Source of the DNA: Candidatus Baltobacteraceae bacterium
GTDB taxonomy: Bacteria; Vulcanimicrobiota; Vulcanimicrobiia; Vulcanimicrobiales; Vulcanimicrobiaceae
Direction of reading: 5' to 3'
NCBI GenBank assembly: GCA_036489885.1
Contig: DASXEW010000001.1
Span: 248,001 to 312,000 of the forward strand
DNA: 64,000 nt
Below, in pieces: positions 58,467 to 64,000 of the stretch; positions within the stretch are counted from its first letter, which is position 1, and each line of letters opens with the position of its first letter. The notes below the pieces were generated by a model. It was not told the origin of the DNA. It did no database searches and saw only the letters and a program-made list of their open reading frames with translations. The position numbers and the translations under genes were made by a program.

Positions 58467-58852
58467 CCGCCGGGTTTCGTGTTGGGACTCGTGGTGTTGT
58501 TCCCGTTATTCGGCGGCCCGTTTGCGGGCGTCGAAGGTTTGGAGGCACCGCTATTGTCCGCCGGAGATGCGGTTCCGGGCCCGATATTGTTTGGCGTTGA
58601 CGGCGGCACCGAATTCGGTGTTGCGTTCGGGGTCGTTGTCGTGCTGTCAGTGCTCGTCATGCGCTGCGAATACGTTCCGCCACCCATGTCGGCCGGCAGC
58701 ACCAGATTCGGTGGTGCAACTTTTTGCGCGGCAGCACCGGCGGCGCGCGCCGCTTTGTAGGTTGACGGCGTGGAGTTTTGCGCAAGCGCAGGTCCCGCCG
58801 TCACGGCCAGCGCCGCGACACACGCGCCGAGGGCTATAGATAGCTGTCTCAT
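58463..58852 (-). CDS. Secreted low-complexity protein rich in Thr, Pro, Asn and Ser
   Basis: Starting at the ATG at 58852 (with GAGAGGG nearby), the 129-residue protein has a signal peptide (MRQLSIALGACVAALAVTAG, cleavage after ALAQ). The mature part starts with a short Ala-rich segment (AARAAGAAAQKVAPPNLVLP) and ends in disordered repeats such as PNATPNSVPPSTPNNIGP. No domain is recognised; it may be a cell-envelope or matrix component. It diverges from the RND transporter at 58975. Confidence 0.65.
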   Translation of the reverse strand: MRQLSIALGACVAALAVTAGPALAQNSTPSTYKAARAAGAAAQKVAPPNLVLPADMGGGTYSQRMTSTDSTTTTPNATPNSVPPSTPNNIGPGTASPADNSGASKPSTPANGPPNNGNNTTSPNTKPGG

Positions 58853-58974
58853 ATTGGACCCTCTCTCCGAGGCGGTCCCCAGCGAAACGCGCCCCTTTGG
58901 GGCGGAGAGAAGCGGGCGCCGCCATGCCGGCCCTTGAAACATCAGGCTAACTCTGGCCGTAAGAGCTTTCGAGA

Positions 58975-61900
58975 ATGTGGCTGACTCGCTTCTGCATACA
59001 GAGACCGATTATCGTCGCAATGTTTTTCATTGCGCTCGCGGTCTTTGGTACGCTCTCGTACTTTAAGCTCGGGCGGAGCCTCAATCCGAACGTAACGTTT
59101 CCGATCGTCCTCGTAACCGCGGTCTATCCCGGGGCGTCGCCGGCCGACATGGAGCGGTTCGTCATCAAACCGATCGAAGACCAAATGGACGGTATCGAGA
59201 ATCTCGACCGTCTCAGCGCGACCGCGCAAGAAGGTACCGCCGCGGTCATCGTGCAGTTCAAGATCGATACGGACATCAACTTCGCGGCGATTGATGTGCA
59301 GCGGCGTGTCGACATTGCGCGCACGTACATGCCTACCGATCTCGATCCTCCAATCGTCGACAAGAGTGCGGGTGGATCGCAAGCCCCGGTCTTGACGATG
59401 GCGCTCTTCTCGAAGAGTCTGTCTCCGACCGGCTTATCAGATGTCGTGCGCGAGAAGATCGTTCCGGACATTCTGCGCATCCCGAATATTCAATCCGTCG
59501 ACGAGCGCGGTGAAGTGAAGCGGGAATTCCACGTCTTCCCGATTCCGGAGCGAATGCTCGCGACTGGCGAGACGCTCCCCGACATCTTTTACACTCTGCA
59601 GCAGAACAACGCGACCCTTCCTGGCGGCCGTATGGATTCTCCGTCGTCCGAGACGACGGTTTCGGTGCACAGTGAGATCGATCGCGCAAGCGATATGCTG
59701 CCGATTCCGCTTTCAGCCACCTTCTATGCGCAAAAGGGACTGCGCATTCAGGATGTTGCGACCGTCGAGGACGGTCACGTCGATCAGCGCTCGATCTCGC
59801 GCTTCAACGGCGCTCCGACCGTTCTGCTCGACCTGAATCGCGTCGTCACATCCGATGAGATCGCGACCACGAAGGTCGCGCGCGATAGGCTCAAGGACAT
59901 CGCGAAGAAGTATTCGCAGGTAACTTTCACCGAGGTCGACGCCCCGGCCGAATATACGATGGCGTCACTCGCCGGCGTCTTGCAGACCCTTGGTGAGGGC
60001 GTTTTGCTTACGGCGCTCGTTCTTATGGTGTTCCTGCACGCATGGCGGAACGCGATCGTGGTCATGGTTGCGATCCCGTCCTCGCTGCTCGCGACCGTCA
60101 TCGCGATGCGGCTCTTCGGATTCACGCTCGACGTGATCTCATTGATGGGCCTATCGCTCACGATCGGTATCCTCGTCGACGACTCGATCGTCGTGCTCGA
60201 GAACATCACGCGACATCGTGATTTGGGCGAGAAGCCCATGGACGCCGCGCTTAGCGGCCGCGCAGAGATCGGCGGCGCTGCCATTGCGATAACACTCGTC
60301 GACGTCGTCGTGTTCCTTCCGATGGCGTTCCTCTCCGGTATCGTCGGCAAGTACATGAAGGAGTTCGGCGTCGTCGTTGTCGTCGCGACGATGTTCTCGC
60401 TGTTCGTTTCCTTTACGCTGACGCCGGTGCTCGCCGCAAAGTGGTCGATGCTGAAGCGCAGCTCCGGGCCGCCGTCCTGGCTAGGCTGGTTCCAAGTTGC
60501 CTACGAGCGGGTGCTGCGGACGTATCACGATCGCATGCTGCCGTATGCGCTCGCGCACGGCAAACGCACCGTAGCCTTTTGCGCCGTTTTGGTCGTGGCT
60601 GCGATCGCTCTCATACCACTCGGTGCCATTCAATCCGAGTTCGTCCCTTCGACGCAAGACGGAGAGGTGGACATGACGTTCTCCTATCCGGTTGGAACGC
60701 CGATCGGGATCACGGCCAAAGCGGTATCGCAATTCGAGCAAGAGGTCATGCAGGTTCCGGGGATCGAGAAGACGATCTCGACCGTTGGTTACAAGCCGGC
60801 TGGCTGGGGCTCGACGCAGGGCGGAAGCTATGCGACGCTTCACGCGCTGCTCTATAAGAACCGTCGCCGCGAAACGAATCGCGCCGCCGCTGACATCCGT
60901 AAGCTCGCCGCAGCCTTTCCAAGTGCAAAGATCACCGTCGGCGATGATAACGGCGATCCGATATCTTACACGGTCGGTGGACCCGACAACTCGATCGACG
61001 GAGCGGCGGAGAAGCTCGCCGATTTCATTCGATCGGTTCCAGGGACGGTCAACGTCCAAACAGGTGCAGAAGCAGCAGCGCCCCGCTTGAACATCAATGT
61101 CGATAGTAGGAAGGCCGCTTTCGTTGGGCTCAATCCTGGTGATGTCGCGACGGCTGCGCGCATTGCGATCGGTGGTGCTGTGGCAACGCGCGTACGCACA
61201 TCCAGCGGTCTCGTCGACGTCCGCGTCCAGCTGCCCCCGCAATATCGTAATCGGCTCGAAGAAATCCGCAATATTCGGGTGCGTGCCGGCGACGGATCGA
61301 TCTATCGCGTCGGCGATGTAGCCACGTTCTCGTATGACAAGGCGCCTACGAAGATCGAGCGTCTCGACAAGCAACGCGTCGTCCGCGTCACCGGCGGCAT
61401 AGAGCCGGGGGCGACGACGCTGGGCGCAGTTTCGCAGAAGATCGATAAAGCCATAAAGTCGCCCGGTTTCTTCCCGCCGGGAATCGCGTTGCGCACACAG
61501 GGTGATTCGCAATTCTTCGAAGAGACGATGAGCAGCATGTCGATCGCGATGCTGACCTCCTTCTCGCTGGTTTATGCGCTGATGGTCGTCCTGTATGGAT
61601 CGTTCTGGATGCCATTCATCGTGATGTTCTCGGTCCCGCTGGCGATCATCGGCGCGCTGTTCGGTCTTGCGATCGCGCACCAGACGCTGAACCTGTTCTC
61701 GATGATCGGTATCATCATGCTCTTCGGACTCGTCTCCAAGAACGGGATACTGCTCGTCGACTACGCCAACACGTTGCGCCGCCGCGGTCTGAAATACGAC
61801 GAAGCGATCATGCAAGCCGCAAATACACGGTTCCGCCCAATCGTCATGACGACGTTCTCTATGGTGTTCGGCATGTTGCCGCTTGCTCTCGGTCTTGCGG

Positions 61901-62091
61901 AAGGAGCGGAGTTCCGCATGTCGATGGGCACGGTTCTGATCGGCGGACTGCTTAGCTCGCTGATCCTGACGCTGTTCCTCGTACCGGTAATCTACACGTG
62001 GGTGGTTGGCCGCATCGACCGCAAAGCGCAGAAACGGGCTGCGCGTCAGCTCAAGGATCTGCCGGAGCTTACCGGCATCGGAACGCTATAG
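58975..62091 (+). CDS. RND efflux transporter (HAE1, AcrB-like)
   Basis: The 1038-residue protein has the RND layout: an N-terminal helix (FCIQRPIIVAMFFIALAVFG), porter domain part 1, helices 2-6 with the proton-relay DD pair in TIGILVDDSIVVLENITRHR, a second helix (TVAFCAVLVVAAIALIPLGA), porter part 2 and helices 8-12 (IIMLFGLVSKNGILLVDYAN, ANTRFRPIVMTTFSMVFGML). It pumps drugs, solvents or signalling molecules with proton influx. No membrane-fusion or outer-membrane partner gene is adjacent, so it may work with partners encoded elsewhere. Its stop shares the palindromic CTATAG with that of the convergent hydrolase. Confidence 0.93.
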   Translation: MWLTRFCIQRPIIVAMFFIALAVFGTLSYFKLGRSLNPNVTFPIVLVTAVYPGASPADMERFVIKPIEDQMDGIENLDRLSATAQEGTAAVIVQFKIDTDINFAAIDVQRRVDIARTYMPTDLDPPIVDKSAGGSQAPVLTMALFSKSLSPTGLSDVVREKIVPDILRIPNIQSVDERGEVKREFHVFPIPERMLATGETLPDIFYTLQQNNATLPGGRMDSPSSETTVSVHSEIDRASDMLPIPLSATFYAQKGLRIQDVATVEDGHVDQRSISRFNGAPTVLLDLNRVVTSDEIATTKVARDRLKDIAKKYSQVTFTEVDAPAEYTMASLAGVLQTLGEGVLLTALVLMVFLHAWRNAIVVMVAIPSSLLATVIAMRLFGFTLDVISLMGLSLTIGILVDDSIVVLENITRHRDLGEKPMDAALSGRAEIGGAAIAITLVDVVVFLPMAFLSGIVGKYMKEFGVVVVVATMFSLFVSFTLTPVLAAKWSMLKRSSGPPSWLGWFQVAYERVLRTYHDRMLPYALAHGKRTVAFCAVLVVAAIALIPLGAIQSEFVPSTQDGEVDMTFSYPVGTPIGITAKAVSQFEQEVMQVPGIEKTISTVGYKPAGWGSTQGGSYATLHALLYKNRRRETNRAAADIRKLAAAFPSAKITVGDDNGDPISYTVGGPDNSIDGAAEKLADFIRSVPGTVNVQTGAEAAAPRLNINVDSRKAAFVGLNPGDVATAARIAIGGAVATRVRTSSGLVDVRVQLPPQYRNRLEEIRNIRVRAGDGSIYRVGDVATFSYDKAPTKIERLDKQRVVRVTGGIEPGATTLGAVSQKIDKAIKSPGFFPPGIALRTQGDSQFFEETMSSMSIAMLTSFSLVYALMVVLYGSFWMPFIVMFSVPLAIIGALFGLAIAHQTLNLFSMIGIIMLFGLVSKNGILLVDYANTLRRRGLKYDEAIMQAANTRFRPIVMTTFSMVFGMLPLALGLAEGAEFRMSMGTVLIGGLLSSLILTLFLVPVIYTWVVGRIDRKAQKRAARQLKDLPELTGIGTL

Positions 62092-62787
62092 CGTTCGTTC
62101 GATCCAGGCTATAGCGCGCGCGAGCAGCTCGGGAGATTTCTCGCGCACGAGTGCGATGCCGGTCGATGTCGTTCCCGCGTAAGCGAACGATTCAGTCGGC
62201 CGCGATGCTGTTCGCAGCATCGTCTCGGCTCCGCGAGCACTGATAGCGTCTTCCGCTGCGTACATTAAATAAACATTGCGCGGCGCGAACGGTCCCGAAC
62301 CCGCGAGGTCGCGCGCGCGGCTGTCATCGAGCCCGATCAGAACGGTGCTTGCGGTTCCCCATCCGCGCGCGGCTGCCGCGTATGAAAGATCGGCCCCGAG
62401 TCCGACGCCAATCGCGGCAATCGTCCCACTTTCGGTGTGCGGCTGTCGTTCGATGAACGCAAGTGCAGCTTTGGTGTCGTTCGGATATGCAGTCGGCGAA
62501 CGCAGATCGGACTGCTCCGGTATGAGGTCTTGCTGGTGCTGGTCCTGATGTACCGACTCGCCGTGTCCGCGCAGATCGAACGCAAGTATCGCCCATCCGC
62601 GCGAACGAAAAAAAGGCACGAACGGAAGCCAATCATTGCGTGAGCCACCGAAGTCGTGAATCAGCGCGACGGAGGAGCGCCCCGATTGCCGCGGCGGCCA
62701 ATACGTTCCTTTTAGGTGAACGCTGTCTTCGCTTAGAAACGAGACTTCACGACCATTTTGGGCCGTGGCTGCGGAACCAGAGACCAC
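62086..62787 (-). CDS. Alpha/beta-hydrolase-fold protein lacking the catalytic Ser
   Basis: The 233-residue protein follows the dienelactone-hydrolase/peptidase S9-like fold: VALIHDFGGSRNDWLPFVPF is the oxyanion strand and GWAILAFDLRGHGES the next strand. The nucleophile elbow, usually GxSxG, reads IGVGLGADLSY, so the Ser position is Gly, and the expected His region (YAGTTSTGIALV) has no His. An Asp-containing strand YLMYAAEDAISARG remains. It is probably a non-enzymatic or binding member of the fold. It converges on the RND gene with a 6-base overlap. Confidence 0.75.
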   Translation of the reverse strand: MVSGSAATAQNGREVSFLSEDSVHLKGTYWPPRQSGRSSVALIHDFGGSRNDWLPFVPFFRSRGWAILAFDLRGHGESVHQDQHQQDLIPEQSDLRSPTAYPNDTKAALAFIERQPHTESGTIAAIGVGLGADLSYAAAARGWGTASTVLIGLDDSRARDLAGSGPFAPRNVYLMYAAEDAISARGAETMLRTASRPTESFAYAGTTSTGIALVREKSPELLARAIAWIERTL

Positions 62788-62892
62788 GAACCCCGGTTGG
62801 CAAGGACCGGACGGTTGTCCTGCCCTACCTTAGTACCGCTATGAATTTAGCGCGAGAAAATCGCGCGCATCCAGGGGCGGAGCGGCGTTAAT

Positions 62893-63633
62893 TTGGGAAG
62901 GCTCGCGCTCGTTACCGGCGGTGCCGGCGGGCTAGGGAGAGGTATAACCTTTGGCCTCGCGCGTGCGGGTTTCCGGATTGCGTTCACGCATCGGCCCGGC
63001 GGGACGCCGCCGAACGAGACCCTCGAGCTCGTCCGCCGACATGACGCGGAGGCGCTGGCAATTCCGGCGGATGCAACGCGCGAAGCAGAAGCAGCGCGTG
63101 TTGTTCGCATCGCATCAGAGCGCGGTCCGGTAGAAGTGTTGGTGCACGTCGTCGGTCCGATGGTCGTCGGATCGTTTGCGCGCTCGTCTCCCGACGATTA
63201 CCGTGCAATGGTCGACGGCAATTTTGGCAGTGCCGTGTGGATGGCGCGAGCGGTTCTCCCATCGATGCGCGAACGCAACTTTGGACGTCTGATCTTTTTT
63301 GGCACGAACGGTTCGTCGACGACGACGCCGTCGCCGGTCCTCTCACTCTATGCAGCATCAAAGTCTGCGGTTACGTCGTTCGCGCGCACGCTCGCGGCGG
63401 AAGAGGCGAAGCGCGGAATCACCGTCAACGTCGTCGAGCCGGGTGATATCCGGGAGAAGCACGCCGACCGGGAACAGGCGACGCGTCTCCCCGGAAAAAA
63501 TCCGACTGGGCGTGCCGGATCCTGGGAGGACATCGCTGAGGCAGTCGTGTTTTTTGCTTCTGATGGAGCGAGCTTTGTTAACGGACAATCTCTCGCCGTG
63601 ACCGGCGGTTTGCTCGAGGCATACGAAGGGTGA
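62893..63633 (+). CDS. Short-chain dehydrogenase/reductase
   Basis: A TTG start gives 246 residues. The Rossmann glycine motif is LVTGGAGGLGRGITFGLARA, the helix-4 residue region is VLVHVVGPMVVGSF, and the active site contains LIFFGTNGSSTTTPSPVLSL followed by YAASKSAVTSFARTLAAE with the Tyr and Lys of YxxxK. The C-terminal FVNGQSLAVTGGLLE matches FabG-like reductases. It is NAD(P)-dependent; substrate unknown. The next gene starts at GTG overlapping its TGA, so the two are coupled. Confidence 0.9.
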   Translation: MGRLALVTGGAGGLGRGITFGLARAGFRIAFTHRPGGTPPNETLELVRRHDAEALAIPADATREAEAARVVRIASERGPVEVLVHVVGPMVVGSFARSSPDDYRAMVDGNFGSAVWMARAVLPSMRERNFGRLIFFGTNGSSTTTPSPVLSLYAASKSAVTSFARTLAAEEAKRGITVNVVEPGDIREKHADREQATRLPGKNPTGRAGSWEDIAEAVVFFASDGASFVNGQSLAVTGGLLEAYEG

Positions 63634-64000
63634 TCGTCTTCGTGTGGATTGTCATCGCGGTCGTCACGCTGATGCGCGCGATAACGATCTTCAACGTTCC
63701 TCTCGTCGGCGATGAAGCATACTATTGGGAGTGGAGCCGCAGGCTCGCCTTCGGTTACGTCGACGATCCGCCGATGGTCGCGTGGACGATCGCAGCGTTT
63801 TCTTGGATCGGACAGAATGCGGGATTCGTACGGTTTGGCTTCGTGCTCTCCGGAGTCGTCGCAACACTGGCGGCAGCGGCGTGTGCAACCGAGATTACGC
63901 GGGATCGTCGCGCCGGCGCTGCGGCTGCGCTTGCGCTGACGCTCACGCCGTTCATGTCGCTGGCATTCGGTACCGCGCAGCCGGACGGCCCGAGTATCGC
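63630..64000 (+). CDS. Membrane glycosyltransferase, GT39/ArnT-like (partial, 3' end cut)
   Basis: A GTG overlapping the stop of the SDR gene (GTGA) opens a frame that runs off the window after 123 codons. The N-terminus has a membrane helix (VIVFVWIVIAVVTLMRAITI) followed by VPLVGDEAYYWEWSRRLAFG, YVDDPPMVAWTIAAFSWIG and later AFGTAQPDGPS. The DEAYYWEWS...DDPPM pattern is typical of polyprenyl-phosphate-sugar transferases such as ArnT and dolichyl-phosphate-mannose transferase-like proteins, where the Asp-Glu pair is catalytic. It likely modifies a cell-envelope component. Confidence 0.82.
   Translation, partial: MIVFVWIVIAVVTLMRAITIFNVPLVGDEAYYWEWSRRLAFGYVDDPPMVAWTIAAFSWIGQNAGFVRFGFVLSGVVATLAAAACATEITRDRRAGAAAALALTLTPFMSLAFGTAQPDGPSI

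Noticed and set aside
60481-61815. Long minus-strand frame of 444 codons
   Set aside because: It lies entirely inside the RND transporter gene and has shadow-type composition with no domain.
1-64000. CRISPR arrays, insertion sequences, prophage or integrase genes
   Set aside because: No direct-repeat arrays, transposase, integrase or phage structural proteins were seen on either strand.

Overview
The window is about 60% G+C, densely packed bacterial chromosome. Start codons are often GTG or TTG, and many neighbouring genes overlap by four bases (ATGA or GTGA). It holds housekeeping genes (pyruvate phosphate dikinase end, dnaG, rpoD, aconitase, a tRNA-Leu), many transporters and secreted proteins, and no phage, transposase or CRISPR. 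The gene mix resembles uncultivated soil lineages such as Candidatus Eremiobacterota (WPS-2), but this is an impression from gene content, not a demonstrated assignment.

Layout. 1-2910: end of ppdK, a split chromate-type transporter and a TPP enzyme. 2897-13052 (mostly minus): an HPt protein, a peptide-type binding protein with cystathionine beta-lyase, a lipoprotein sedolisin flanked by two related secreted proteins, a nitrilase / HD hydrolase / metallo-hydrolase operon and an ATP-grasp protein. 13182-15090: a peroxiredoxin-like gene interrupted by an in-frame UGA, divergent from a permease with a metal-binding insert. 15123-18128: dnaG-rpoD. 18183-23115: GrpB, a hydroxyacid dehydrogenase, a HEAT-cyclophilin fusion, a KGG-repeat protein and two secreted proteins. 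23117-27334: a molybdate/tungstate-type ABC operon with its own regulator and proline dehydrogenase. 27476-31891: response regulator, MntP-like pump, a P-loop/BKACE pair and two Opp/Dpp permeases, followed by tRNA-Leu(GAG). 32288-38310: a five-gene molybdo-hydroxylase, CoA-ligase and crotonase operon with the layout of the hmfABCDE furoate pathway. 38451-47646: a tiny secreted peptide, two peptidases, regulators, an alcohol dehydrogenase and a CGNR protein with paired operators. 47638-58466: a two-binding-protein ABC transporter with an MmgE/PrpD protein, divergent from aconitase, a PrpB-type lyase and an MFS pump. 58463-64000: an RND pump, a degenerate alpha/beta hydrolase, an SDR and the start of a membrane glycosyltransferase.

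The most notable observation is at 13182-13829. A complete peroxiredoxin-like reading frame carries UGA exactly where the family has the first Cys of its CPYC motif. A perfect 8-bp stem with a GUC loop begins 12 nt downstream of the UGA. Position, spacing and loop fit a bacterial SECIS, so this is very probably a selenoprotein with a Sec-Pro-Tyr-Cys active site.

Other leads are the furoate-like operon next to a Mo/W uptake operon, the carboxylate uptake and breakdown locus around aconitase, a double operator in front of the CGNR regulator, a rpoD terminator inside the convergent grpB gene, and several genes with missing catalytic residues, missing starts or frameshifts.
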